This document shows positions 12,234-22,343 of a DNA stretch of 64,000 nt, in pieces (the stretch's first letter is position 1; every line of letters starts with the position of its first letter). The DNA lies in the NCBI RefSeq assembly GCF_004210375.1, contig NC_134830.1:5208001-5272000 (forward strand). Direction: 5' to 3'. The position numbers were made by a program, and so were the translations under genes. This DNA is from Tachypleus tridentatus (Eukaryota; Arthropoda; Merostomata; Xiphosura; Limulidae). The notes beneath the pieces were generated by a model, which was given only the letters and a program-made list of their open reading frames with translations, ran no database searches and was not told where the DNA came from.

Positions 12234-13003
12234 GTGGACTCTCAGATTCACAACTCGGACCCCTCTAAGTCATTTACCTCCCAGATTCACAACTTGGACC
12301 CCTCAAGCCATTGAACTCCCAGATTCACAACTTGGACCCCTCTAAGTCATTGACCTCCCAGATTCACAACTTGGACCCCTCAAGCCATTGAACTCCAAGA
12401 TTCACAACTTAGACCCCTCTAAGTCATTGACCTCCCAGATTCACAACTTGGACCCCTCAAGCCATTGAACTCCAAAATTTACAGCTTGGACCCCTCAAGC
12501 AATTGAACTCCCAGATTCACAACTTGGACCCCTCAAGCAATTGAACTCCCAGATTCACAACTTGGACCCCTCAAGCCATTGAACTCCAACATTTACAGCT
12601 TGGACCCCTCAAGCCATTGAACTCCAAGATTTACAGCTTGGACCCCTCAAGCTATTGAACTCCAAGATTCACAAGTTGGACCCCTCAAGCCATTGAACTC
12701 CAAGATTCACAACTTGGACCCCTCTAAGTCATTGACCTTCCAGATTCACAACTTGGACCCCTCAAGCCATTGAACTCCAAGATTTACAGCTTGGACCCCT
12801 CAAGCCATTGAACTCCAAGATTTACAGCTTGGACCCCTCAAGCCATTGAACTCCAAGATTTACAGCTTGGACCCCTCAAGCCATTGAACTCCAAGATTTA
12901 CAACTTGGACCCCTCAAGCCATTGAACTCCCAGATTTACAGCTTGGACCCCTCAAGCAATTGAACTCCCATATTCACAACTTGGGCCCCTCTGGGTCATT
13001 AAC
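12234..13003. repeat. Minisatellite, 38-bp unit
   Basis: About 20 tandem copies of a 38-bp unit containing AGATTCACAACTTGGACCCC then TCAAGCCATTGAACTCC. Two unit types mix: one with TTCACAAC and TCTAAGTCATTGACC, one with TTTACAGC and TCAAGCCATTGAAC. The array sits inside the putative intron between exons C and D of gene 1. Confidence 0.93.
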
Positions 13004-13079
13004 GACTTTTAACTCTTTTACTTCTTATATTTTCTCTACCTCTGTGATTATATTATACTCTAAGATAACAATTTCTAGA

Positions 13080-13350
13080 GCCCGGCATGGCCAGGTGGTT
13101 AAGGTGCTCGACTCATAATCTGAGGGTCCCGTGCTCGATCCCCGTCACACCAAACATGCTCGCCCTTTCAGCCGTGGGGGGCATTATAATGTGACGGTCA
13201 ATTCCACTATTCGTTGATAAAAGAGTAGCCCAAGAGTTGACGGTGGGTGGTGATGACTAGCTGCCTTCCCTCTAGTCTTACACTGTTAAATTAGGGACGG
13301 CTAGCGCAGATAGCCCTCGTGTAGTTTTGTGCGAAATTCGAAAACAAACA
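13080..13350 (+). mobile_element. SINE family A copy
   Basis: Full-length copy: GCCCGGCATGGCCAGGTGG head, degenerate B box GTGCTCGATCCCC, CACACCAAACATGCTCGCC, GAGTTGACGGTGGG, CTCTAGTCTTACACTG and a GCGAAATTCGAAAACAAAC tail. It lies about 70 bp from exon C, in the opposite orientation to the gene. No clear TSD. Confidence 0.92.
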
Positions 13351-13418
13351 AGACAAAAGCATTAATATAAAACACTACAGAAATACAAAATATATGTATG
13401 TCATTACAAAGTACTCAC

Positions 13419-13534
13419 TTTTTGTAATCGGAGGGACTGCAGGGGTCTTCTAAAGAAGAGGAGCTTGGTAGTCTATCTGAACTACTGACTCCTGTCGAAC
13501 TTCTGCTCTGCTCACTTTGTAATTGGTCATAAGG
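13419..13534 (-). CDS. Exon C of minus-strand gene 1 (Ser-rich)
   Basis: Minus-strand exon of 116 bp bounded by a strong acceptor (CCTTTTTTAACAG|CC) and a strong donor (AAAAA|GTGAGTAC). It is open for 38 codons in phase 0, the phase left by exon B. The product starts PYDQLQSEQSRSSTG, continues SSSDRLPSSSSLEDP and ends SPSDYK. It is a Ser-rich, polar linker-like segment with possible phosphorylation sites, typical of cytoplasmic scaffold or signalling proteins. I do not recognise the family. The exon leaves AA over, which exon D can complete. Confidence 0.75.
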
Positions 13535-13694
13535 CTGTTAAAAAAGGATTAAAATTAGCGGGTTAAAAACATAACTTCTATTCATCTCTGTCGGTCTAGT
13601 AATTACAACCATAATGACTGGCGATTAAGTCACAAAATAATTCTGTGTTTTATAATAATTAAGATTATTTTATTGTTTGTTAATAAGCGCAAAA

Positions 13695-13772
13695 CTATGC
13701 CCCCAGCAGGTACTGAAACTCAATTTTAGCTTGATAAGCCCTTAGATTTAACGTTGAGCCATCGGGACGCTT
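13695..13772 (-). mobile_element. SINE family B fragment
   Basis: Minus-strand reading GTCCCGATGGCTCAACG, then GGGCTTATCAAGCTAAAATT and GGGGGCATAG follows the SINE-B head (CAGTGGCTCAGCGGTA, CTTACAACGCTAAAA). Short, decayed head fragment. Confidence 0.5.
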
Positions 13773-13809
13773 TTAAAATAAAACAATGAAACGATAATTC
13801 AAACTGTTG

Positions 13810-13912
13810 CTGTTCAGTGGCAAGTCTAAAGGTTTATAACCCTGAAAACTGAGTTCCAATACGTATGGTAGGTAAAGCACAGATGGCTTATAGAGCAGCT
13901 TTGCGCTTAGCG
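13810..13912 (+). mobile_element. SINE family B copy, decayed
   Basis: TTCAGTGGCAAGTCTAAAGG, then CCAATACGTATGGTAGG and TAAAGCACAGATGGC, ending AGCAGCTTTGCGCTTAG. The layout matches the B-family copy at 6583-6713, with many substitutions. It sits directly after the 13695 fragment but in opposite orientation. Confidence 0.55.
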
Positions 13913-15049
13913 ACAATCTAATTGTTTTTTGCTTCGTTTGAAAAACGTCCATTCTTCTGATCTTGCCCTTTGACCAAGGGTCAAGATAATATATCCCGCG
14001 AAGTTCTTTATCCCCCTCCGATAAACCAAACAAAAACAATTCTGTTAAAAATAGAACAATTGTGTTGTTGTTTTTTCGCACTGACATCCAGATAATGAAG
14101 AATGCAGTTTGTGTTTTATAATGCACTGAAAAATTAGTTTCTGAGTATTATTGGAAAAAAAGAAAAGTACATTTCAGCTGTGACATAGATAAAGTACGGT
14201 GTTATGAGATAAGCCATTTGTATCAATTTGCAAATGAATCGCGCGCGCGCACACACACACATGCAACACTACGTGTTGGGTAAAATAATGATAAAATAAA
14301 TGTTATTAAGTTTACAGAAACGGTAAATGATTTTCTATCACAATTTACATGTAGTGTATGATCATGTAAAGTTATTATGTTGTTGTTTTTATAAATAGAT
14401 TCCTAATATCACCGTTTATTTAAAAGTATGATTTAGTATTAAAATAAGAAATATGACGTCAAAGTTACCAAGGATACCGAACGGACAATAGCGTGCTTAC
14501 ATTGAACTTCAATATATTGCGAAAAAACTGAAATTAGGGTAAGTGAAAACATTTCTTGATTACGTACAAATTATAATGATGGATACAGTAGCGTGACAAT
14601 CGAAACTTTTCAAAATTGTAAATGGTGGAAACAAATAATAAAAAAAACACTATTAGAAGCAGCTTTTGTTGAACCTGAAACCAAAATACAGCTTATTACG
14701 GATTTTAATCTACGTTTGTAAAATGTATAATATAGAGAATTCGTGTGATCTATCTACACTGGAAATGAACAAACAGACAATCAAATATACACAGTGATAA
14801 ACGAACAAAGACGTTCACACGTATAATAGACAGCAAAAACACAAACACATGGATGGATGGATGTCTACAGCATTACGAAAACAGTTTAGTTGGATTTCTT
14901 TTTTGTTTGCCAAAACCTATTGAAGTTACCTCTTGTGCTATCACACACGCTTTATAAGTATTTATATCTACGTATGCCATGTCACTCATACACAAATGTT
15001 ATTTTACACACTAGCTTCTTCCTGAATATTTTCTTAAGTTTCACCTCAC
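13913..15049. other. Intronic spacer of gene 1, with CG/CA microsatellite
   Basis: Sequence between exons C and B. It holds a short (CG)n(CA)n microsatellite at about 14240-14261 and a GGAT run at 14850-14862. Nothing else recognised; the 117-codon ORF at 13773-14126 on minus overlaps SINE debris. Confidence 0.55.
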
Positions 15050-15273
15050 CATTAGACAAGAATCCAGTTCCTCAACTTCTTCTATTTCAGAATCGTCTTC
15101 CACTTCTACTCGATTCCATACACTCTGTCGAGGTTCCGCCATCTTCCACAGAGCTCCCAGCACCTGATCAGCGTGAGGCGTTTTAGTCGGCCTCTGGCGG
15201 CGACGTCTAGCAGACATAGTTCTCGCCAATGTCGGCTTTAGTGGAATCGGCGAACGTTCTCCCACAGTCATAT
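15050..15273 (-). CDS. Exon B of minus-strand gene 1 (basic then acidic)
   Basis: Minus-strand exon of 224 bp between acceptor TGCCACTAG|AT and donor CTAATG|GTGAGG. The G left by exon A plus AT gives GAT (Asp), and the frame stays open for 74 further codons to end in phase 0. The product begins MTVGERSPIPLKPTLART, has a basic run SARRRRQRPTKT, then HADQVLGALWKMAEPRQS, and ends with an acidic stretch EVEDDSEIEEVEELD. The segment is clearly more GC-rich than the flanking intron. The charge segregation is consistent with a regulatory or scaffold protein. Family not recognised. The 98-codon plus-strand ORF at 14890-15186 is its shadow. Confidence 0.78.
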
Positions 15274-16062
15274 CTAGTGGCACAATAGAAAAGAAAAACT
15301 GTGTCACACACCAACATGTCTATTTGAATTCATAGAAACTAAAAAAAACAAACACGAAAGATATCGATCTAAAAACTAACGATTAGATTTCTGTGTATGC
15401 CTAAGACTATATTTTACTGGAAGACGACTAATAAGAAAATATACTATTTTATATTTAGTTCTTTTTCGAATAATTAATCCCACGACGTTTGTTCTCTCTC
15501 TCTTTCTTTATTTTTCTGTAAAAGGTTTCAATTTATAACTTACCACACAAAACAAGTTAATTTTTTCGAGTTATTAGCTTTTGTTCATAGCAGCTGCTTC
15601 TATACCTTAGGCTTAGAGAGAGGGAATACGTCAGCATCGCCGGCTCATCCTTGTTTCAGATATTCTGCTGTAATTACGTCATTACGAGAATATATTGCTT
15701 CACCTTTGGTGCTAGCGACTTTACTTTTAGCGACGTTCACGGATATTGAAATATATATACATATAACTTGAGCAAAAAATCAGGAAGGATGGTGTTAGTT
15801 TATTTCATGTAACACGCGTGTGTTCATTTATATATTCATGTATAATGATATACTTTTCTCGTAGGTTTTGTGAACAAACGTATTGTGTTGAATAATTAAA
15901 AGCAAAATGAGCAGGAAACTGCCTAAGGATTTAACAAAGTAGTAATTTTCTTCCCTCACGCAACAGAACAGAAATATATGTCAAGCACAATAACATGTCT
16001 GGGTTATAAAATTTACGATTTTTAAAAAAATAAACTAATGTTTAATGTTGACTCTTGTGATT
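15274..16062. other. Intronic spacer of gene 1
   Basis: AT-rich sequence with a CT-rich run near 15494-15520. No feature recognised. Confidence 0.45.
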
Positions 16063-16950
16063 GAATGTATATTTATTTGATACATATGCCAGGTAAGTAT
16101 AGTTTAATGTATATTTATGTGATACATGTACCAGGTAAGTATAGTTTAATGTATATTTATTTGATACATGTACCAGGTAAGTATAGTTTAATGTATATTT
16201 ATTTGATACATGTACCAGGTAAGTATAGTTTAATGTATATTTATTTGATACATGTGCCAGGTAAGTATAGTTTAATGTATATTTATTTGATACATGTACC
16301 AGGTAAGTATAGTTTAATGTATATTTATTTGATACATGTACCAGGTAAGTATAGTTTAATGTATATATATTTGATACATGTACCAGGTAAGTATAGTTTA
16401 ATGTATATATACTTGATACATGTACCAGGTAAGTATAGTTTAATGTATATTTATTTGATACATGTACCAGGTAAGTATAGTTTAATGTATATTTATTTGA
16501 TACATGTACCAGGTAAGTATAGTTTAATGTATATTTATTTGATACATGTGCCAGGTAAGTATAGTTTAATGTATATTTATTTGATACATGTACCAGGTAA
16601 GTATAGTTTAATGTATATTTATTTGATACATGTACCAGGTAAGTATAGTTTAATGTATATTTATTTGATACATGTACCAGGTAAGTATAGTTTAATGTAT
16701 ATTTATTTGATACATGTACCAGGTAAGTATAGTTTAATGTATATTTATTTGATACATGTACCAGGTAAGTATAGTTTAATGTATATATATTTGATACATG
16801 TACCAGGTAAGTTTTGATACATGTACCAGGTAAGTATAGTTTAATGTATATTTATTTGATACATGTACCAGGTAAGTATAGTTTAATGTATATATATTTG
16901 ATACATGTACCAGGTAAGTTTTGATACATGTACCAGGTAAGTATAGTTTT
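16063..16950. repeat. Minisatellite, 42-bp unit carrying a splice-donor consensus
   Basis: About 21 tandem copies of a 42-bp unit: GGTAAGTATAGTTTAATGTA then TATTTATTTGATACATGTAC, closing with CA. Each junction reads CCAG|GTAAGTATAG on plus, a near-ideal 5' splice-site consensus, and each unit also contains the palindrome TACATGTA. The 42-bp period gives a 250-codon plus-strand ORF that I regard as a by-product. Two shortened units (GGTAAGTTTTGATACATG) occur near the right end. The array lies in the intron between exons A and B of gene 1, antisense to it. Confidence 0.95.
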
Positions 16951-16988
16951 ATCTATTATGTGTCATAACATAAATCAGTCAATCTCAC

Positions 16989-17177
16989 CTCTTTTACTTC
17001 TTCGTCTCATTTTACCTCTAACAGCAGGAAATATTTGCCGTCTTCTTCCACGCCGTGAGATGTCGCTACTAGCAATGCTCGTACTGTAGTAGTGGGATAA
17101 AAATTGAACCATACATTTCTGAGAAGAATGGTAAAACGTATTTCCAGTAGTGTACAATTCGACTTGTGGCACTGAAC
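16989..17177 (-). CDS. Exon A of minus-strand gene 1 (basic-rich)
   Basis: Minus-strand exon of 189 bp with acceptor TTATATTTACAG|GTTC and donor AAAAGAG|GTGAGA. The phase is GT + 62 codons + G, and the trailing G joins exon B to make Asp. The product begins SVPQVELYTTGNTFYHSS, continues QKCMVQFLSHYYSTS and ends in a basic run (SRRGRRRQIFPAVRG, KMRRRSKR) that could be a nuclear-localisation or membrane-lipid-binding cluster. Not recognised. The exon needs an upstream partner ending with one extra base. It is much less AT-rich than the adjacent intron. Confidence 0.75.
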
Positions 17178-17612
17178 CTGTAAATATAATTTAGGAAGTG
17201 TAAAATTGTTTAATAAGTGTTAGGGTGGAACTCTCATATCTTTATTAATATTTAATAAAACAATTTTTTTTTATGTAGCAATATATCATATATTTACAAG
17301 AAAATTATATCTGTCCTAAGCCTAATATATGGCGTTTCGAACCACTACTACAACAAAATCAAACTAGTTTTACGAATCCGATATTTACGCAGTTTAAAAG
17401 ACAATTTTGAAATGTGTAGAAATTTATTCATCAGAAAACATCTAATTTCACGTTTCAGCTACTATAATTATATTAGGGACTTTAAAATGATGGATATAAT
17501 GAATTCCACTTTTAGTAAAAATTGTGGTATATAAAGAAATAGTGTTTTTTAACAACAGGCAGGTGCTGATTATACTGGTTTGTTCATCATGCATGACAGT
17601 CTGTCAAAACAA
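17178..17612. other. Spacer upstream of exon A
   Basis: AT-rich; probably intron of gene 1. No feature recognised. Confidence 0.4.
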
Positions 17613-17720
17613 TTTGTAGTTAAGTACGAAGCTGTCCAATGATCTATCTGTGCTCTACCCACCACGAGTATCCAACCACGGTTTCTAGCGTTGTAAGTTC
17701 GCAGACATACCTCTGTACCA
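17613..17720 (-). mobile_element. SINE family B copy
   Basis: On minus: TGGTACAGAGGTATGTCTGC head, ACAACGCTAGAAACC, then GGATACTCGTGGTGGGTAG, AGCACAGATAGATC and the tail TTCGTACTTAACTAC. Good match to the B family with scattered substitutions. Confidence 0.72.
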
Positions 17721-18266
17721 AAGAATAAAATATAGTTTATTTCTACATAAACTGAATTATAAAAATAGTGTCAAATTATATTTAGGCTTTAAGCTGGTGT
17801 GTTGTTAACGAATGGTTTATTATCGAAACGTTTGTGAATACCCATGATTTTCATAGGTGTATTTACAGTTTTCACATTACTATTTCTAATTTAAATATAC
17901 TAAATACTAGTTTAAGTTCTTGTTTGTGTTTTAAAATTTTATATATTTGATTTTAGGTTGTTTTCGAATACGTTTATTAATGTGTTTTTATCAAAGAAAC
18001 TAAGCATTTCTCTGCTTGTCTTACATACTGTTTTTCGAGTGATTTTTTTATGTTTATATTACTAGAGGATTGTGGTAAGTTTGCATTATTTGTAATATCG
18101 TTAAAAAAGCTGGACTTTACTACAACAACCATTGCTAACTATTAAAATACAAGTGGGAGGCTAGGCTTAACCGGTTAAAAAAGGTACTGTTCGCACTGAT
18201 TGGAATAATAAATATAACACTGGAATAAAGAGATACCAGGCGATTTATTTTACTGGTTTTATTCAC
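17721..18266. other. AT-rich spacer
   Basis: No supported feature. Confidence 0.4.
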
Positions 18267-18314
18267 TAGGTAATTTAATATACGAGCCGAAGTACAAGAT
18301 TCGTTCATTTGATA
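18267..18314 (-). CDS. Possible 48-bp exon, minus strand
   Basis: A very good acceptor (GTTGTTTTTGTTTCAG|TATC) is followed 48 bp later by an acceptable donor (CCTA|GTGAAT). In the frame starting after TA it reads SNERILYFGSYIKLP plus one leftover base, which would match the phase needed by exon A. A second frame (YQMNESCTSARILNYL) is also open. Short length and two open frames make this weak. Confidence 0.2.
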
Positions 18315-18704
18315 CTGAAACAAAAACAACGTGTATAGAGTGAAGCACTTGGTTACGAAGTGCTGTTTAAATGGAACACTTATAACATATGCAAGCTCAA
18401 GTTGATTGTTTCTGTAATTGTGCTTCTTAAACATGAAATATAAAAACGATAGATTAAATTATAGTAAATATCCCGGAGAGAAAATTAGAATATGAACTAT
18501 TTGACATAACATATCACACTGTTTAACAAACTTACACACTGGTAGCTGTTGAAAGTGATAACAAAGTAAATCATCTGTACACCACAACTGACTTTTCCAC
18601 CCAATAACAGTAAATTTAATTACTTACATCTTACAGGATTTTAGATAAAATGCACGAACTTATAGGTGTTACAATAATCTGTATTAATCTATTTCGTAAC
18701 GGTC

Positions 18705-18923
18705 TTTGTTTGTTTTGGAATTTCGTGCAAAGCTACACGAGGTCTATCTGCGCTAGCTGTCCCTAATTTTGCAGTGTAAGACTAGAAGGAAGGCAACTAG
18801 TCATCACCACCCACCGCCAACTCTTGGGCTACTCTTTTACCAACGAATAGTAGGATTGACCATCACATTATAACTCCCCCTTAGCTGAAAGGGCGAGCAT
18901 GTTTGGTGTGACGGGGATTCGAA
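18705..18923 (-). mobile_element. SINE family A copy, head-truncated
   Basis: The tail (TTTGTTTGTTTTGGAATTTC on plus) and body are intact up to GTGTGACGGGGATTCGAA, i.e. into the B box. The rest of the tRNA-like head (A box, CCTGGCCATGCCGGG) is missing. This is a typical 5'-truncated retroposed copy. Confidence 0.9.
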
Positions 18924-19505
18924 GTTTTCCAGGTTGTATTAAGAATGTAAGGCGAAAAGTCACAAATCAAAAATTTATATTTGCAATTTTTTTTTATTCA
19001 TAGAAGTTGTTGAATTATTACACTCGTTGGTGTGACTGTTTACCTCATTTATGGTTTTATTTGCATATAATTGTACATATTATTGTAATAAATAAATGAT
19101 ACTTGTGTGTATGTATTAAACACTCGTGACTATTTTATCGGATACTGAATTGGATTGACGATCCCCTACCATAAGAAGTTAAAACCTGCCGAACGACAAC
19201 GCCTCCGTTAGATTTAAGACAAATTTATTAAAGGTATTCAAATTACATTTCATTCACCAGTATGAAAAGAAGCGAACGATCGTAACTAGAAAACGAAACG
19301 TCACCTTTTGAAACTGTTTTACCGAAATAAAACGTAACGCATGGGTAATTCAATATTATCTACGTACTAATCAAATATCGTTATAAATATATGATAATGA
19401 TAGTAAATTATTATTGTTGTGAGTATTATTATTCTTATTATGTGAATTCAAGAATTTCTGGATCAGTCTATAGATTTGTATAATAGCCTGGTTATTTTTT
19501 CTACC
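18924..19505. other. AT-rich spacer
   Basis: No supported feature. Confidence 0.4.
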
Positions 19506-19513
19506 ATGTAGTT

Positions 19514-19659
19514 CAGTGGTTCCCAACCAGGGGTGCGAGATAACATTTGTTTTGGCCACCTTCACCTTTATTCTTAAATAAATAATTACTGTGAGGGGTG
19601 CGAGAACATATTAAAAAATTTTTAGGGATGTGATGCATAAAAAAGGTTAGGAACCACTG
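19514..19659. mobile_element. 146-bp hAT-type MITE with perfect 8-bp TSD
   Basis: Begins CAGTGGTTCCCAACC and ends GGTTAGGAACCACTG, i.e. inverted ends with one mismatch. It is flanked by a perfect 8-bp duplication ATGTAGTT at 19506-19513 and 19660-19667. CAGTGGTTCCCAACC-like ends plus 8-bp TSDs are hallmarks of hAT non-autonomous elements. The interior has two copies of GGGGTGCGAGA. A second copy, inverted, is at 40721. Confidence 0.92.
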
Positions 19660-19793
19660 ATGTAGTTTGTTGATTGGGTCAATCAACAAAACCGACTCCG
19701 TTCTAATGTTCACCCTAAACTTCACGAACAACGACTTCTAACTTTGGACACGATTTTCTGGACTTGGAAACTTGCATAATATAAAAGCAAATT

Positions 19794-20077
19794 GGCCCGG
19801 CATGGCCAAGCGTGTTAAGGCGTGCGACTCGTAATCTGAAGGTCGTGGGTTCGCATCCCCGTCGCGCCAAACATGCTCGCCCTTTCAGCCGTGGGGGCGT
19901 TATAAAGTTACCGTCAATCCCACTATTCGTTGATAAAAGAGTAGCGCAAGAGTTGGCGGTGAGTGGTGATGACTAGCTGCCTTCCCTCTAGTCTTACACA
20001 TCTAAATTAGGGACGACTAGCACAGATAGCCCTCGAGTAGCTTTGTGTGAAATTCAAAAACAAACAAACAAACAAAC
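19794..20077 (+). mobile_element. SINE family A copy with 13-bp TSD
   Basis: Full-length copy: GGCCCGGCATGGCCAAGCG head, B box GTGGGTTCGCATCCCC, body, and a (CAAA)n tail. A perfect 13-bp duplication ATAAAAGCAAATT flanks it at 19781-19793 and 20078-20090, so it looks relatively recent. The AAGCGTGTTAAGGCG variant marks a subfamily shared with 21870. Confidence 0.95.
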
Positions 20078-20090
20078 ATAAAAGCAAATT

Positions 20091-20489
20091 AAACATAAAC
20101 GACAAAATAGAAGATATTTAATTTAATATTAACAACTGTTAGATGAAAACATCAGTTTACTAACTGTCAATGATTGAAAGTGGTCTCAAATGGAAAATAA
20201 GATTAATTTTATATTTCACATAAATTTTTGGCCTTAGGCCTGCCTCGTACATGTAGGCAACCTCATGCAAGTTGGCGATTAACTGATTTTTGTACGGTTA
20301 TAATTATACTTTCAGTCAGTTTCTAAATTTATGTTTTTCGCAAAATGTTTTTTTTTAAATAAATCTTTATTTCTCAGTTGTGTTTAACATGTCTGTATGC
20401 TACGACAATTCAAATAGTGAACCAGCAAGAAAGGAAATACAAACATTAAATTATGTATTGAGTGATAGGATATAATATTGTTATAGTAT
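20091..20489. other. AT-rich spacer
   Basis: No supported feature. Confidence 0.4.
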
Positions 20490-20998
20490 AAAGAAAAGTA
20501 AACAAAGGTAACATAGAATTGTTATAAAATGTAACATTCGTAGCATGGTATTGTCATAAAGTAAACAAAGGTAACATAGTATTGTTATAAAATGTAACAT
20601 TCGTAACATGGTATTGTCATAAAGTAAACAAAAGTAACATAGTATTGTTATAAAATGTAACATTCGTAACATGGTATTGTCATAAAGTAAACAAAAGTAA
20701 CATAGTATTGTTATAAAATGTAACATTCGTAACATGGTATTGTCATAAAGTAAACAAAAGTAACATAGTATTGTTATAAAATGTAACATTCGTAACATGG
20801 TATTGTCATAAAGTAAACAAAGGTAACATAGTATTGTTATAAAATGTAACATTCGTAACATGGTATTGTCATAAAGTAAACAAAGGTGACATAGTTTTGT
20901 TATAAAGTAAACAAAGGTAACATCGATGACATAGTTCTGTTATAATGTAAACAGAGGTAACATTGATGATATAGTATTGTTCTAAAGTAAATAAAGAT
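20490..20998. repeat. Minisatellite, 63-bp unit
   Basis: About six good copies of a 63-bp unit containing AAAGTAAACAAAGGTAACAT, AGTATTGTTATAAAATG and TAACATTCGTAACATGG, then shorter decayed copies from about 20880. Each unit is a diverged dimer of TAACATnnTnnTATTGTnAT. The period is a multiple of three and yields a spurious minus-strand ORF. Confidence 0.92.
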
Positions 20999-21858
20999 AC
21001 GCATCTTTTTTTTTTTCACGAGGCAAGCTAGCGAAAAACCACATAAGAAAGAATATGTGACCGCCATAGTACCAAGAGCAAAGAACCAATAAACTTCAAA
21101 ATTTCATCCATACTAAGTGGACCCTGAGAGTGTGCACCTAGGTATTATTAGATATCCATGTGCGTGCACATTCACGCATCTTCTTGATGATGCAAGCTCG
21201 CGAAAATCATATAGAAAATAAATGGTTCCTTATATAGCAATTTATAATATATAGAAAAGCTGGAACGTTTTCGTAAACAATACGTTCCAACAATAGTAGT
21301 TCTATTATGTTATTTAGCAATAAAGTATAGCCTAATAGTATTGTTAAGAGGCTATGTCCTGAAAGTAAAAAATGAACATTCTCTAAGTTTAGTTAGTTGA
21401 TCTATGAGTATGAAATAATATAAGTTACTACATCGTTGTAAATCTGTTTAAAACTAGCCAAGTGCAGGACACGTTCTTGACTGGCTTTGAGAAAATCGTC
21501 ATTGTTCAAGAAATACAGTGACGTCATGTTCCTGATGTACACCAGTTATACTGTTATCAACTGAAACATTGAAGAGATACAAGTTTTATCTAAAATATAT
21601 GTATTTATTGACCGTTAATGAAATGGTGTCAAAGGAACTCATGTGAAACTCTGCAAAATTTATATAAGCCAGCCTGTTATGTTTGTGTGTACACTGTCTG
21701 AAATCTGGTGCACGCTTTCCTTCACCCACCAGAGGGCCTGGTAATAAAAACATATCGTTAATGTATATTTTTTGACATTTTTTATATGCCGCCTCTATAT
21801 TCACACTTTATATAAAAAGTTTGTTTTAGAGGCTATATACTTACCTAACGGACAAGTT
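20999..21858. other. Spacer with an imperfect direct repeat
   Basis: ACGCATCTT, then GAGGCAAGCTAGCGAAAA at about 20999-21053 recurs as ACGCATCTT, then GATGCAAGCTCGCGAAAA at about 21174-21222. Otherwise single-copy. A strong minus donor-like CGTTAG|GTAAGTATA lies at about 21840-21850 without a convincing exon. Confidence 0.5.
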
Positions 21859-21869
21859 GCGTAAGAATG

Positions 21870-22152
21870 AGGCCTGGCATGGCCAAGCGCGTAAGGCGCG
21901 TGACTCGTAATCCGAGGGTCGCGGGTTCGCGCCTGCGTCGCGCTAAACATGCTCGCCCTCCCAGCCGTGGGGGCGTTATAATGTTACGGTCAATCCCACT
22001 TTTCGTTGGTAAAAGAGTAGCTCAAGAGTTGGCGGTGGGTGGTGATGACTAGCTGCCTTCCCTCTAGTCTTACACTGCTAAATTAGGGACGGCTAGCACA
22101 GATAGCCCTCGAGTAGCTTTGTGCGAAATTCCAAAACAAACAAACAAACAAA
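21870..22152 (+). mobile_element. SINE family A copy with 11-bp TSD
   Basis: Full-length copy (GGCCTGGCATGGCCAAGCG head, CGCGGGTTCGCGCCTGCG B-box region, (CAAA)n tail). A perfect 11-bp duplication GCGTAAGAATG lies at 21859-21869 and 22153-22163. Confidence 0.95.
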
Positions 22153-22343
22153 GCGTAAGAATGTATATTGTAACATTTGAAAGAGAGTAAGCAAACATGA
22201 GAAAGTTTGTTTAGAACGCAGTAATAATTAGATATACTACTGAAACTATTCTACTTGTAATCATTAGAATGAGCTATTTCGTCATTATAGTAACCTCGTT
22301 ATTGACAACATATTCGGCCATAAATCTAATAACATCTTTCGAG

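Noticed and set aside
14890-15186. 98-codon plus-strand ORF
   Set aside because: Shadow of exon B on the minus strand, which has two splice sites and phase agreement with both neighbours.
16065-16817. 250-codon plus-strand ORF with 14-residue repeats (MYIYLIHVPGKYSL)
   Set aside because: It is the 42-bp minisatellite read in frame. No start context, no unique sequence, and every unit contains a splice-donor consensus.
18613-18676. Minus exon between ATTAATACAG and GTAAGTAATT
   Set aside because: All three frames contain stops, so it cannot be an internal coding exon.
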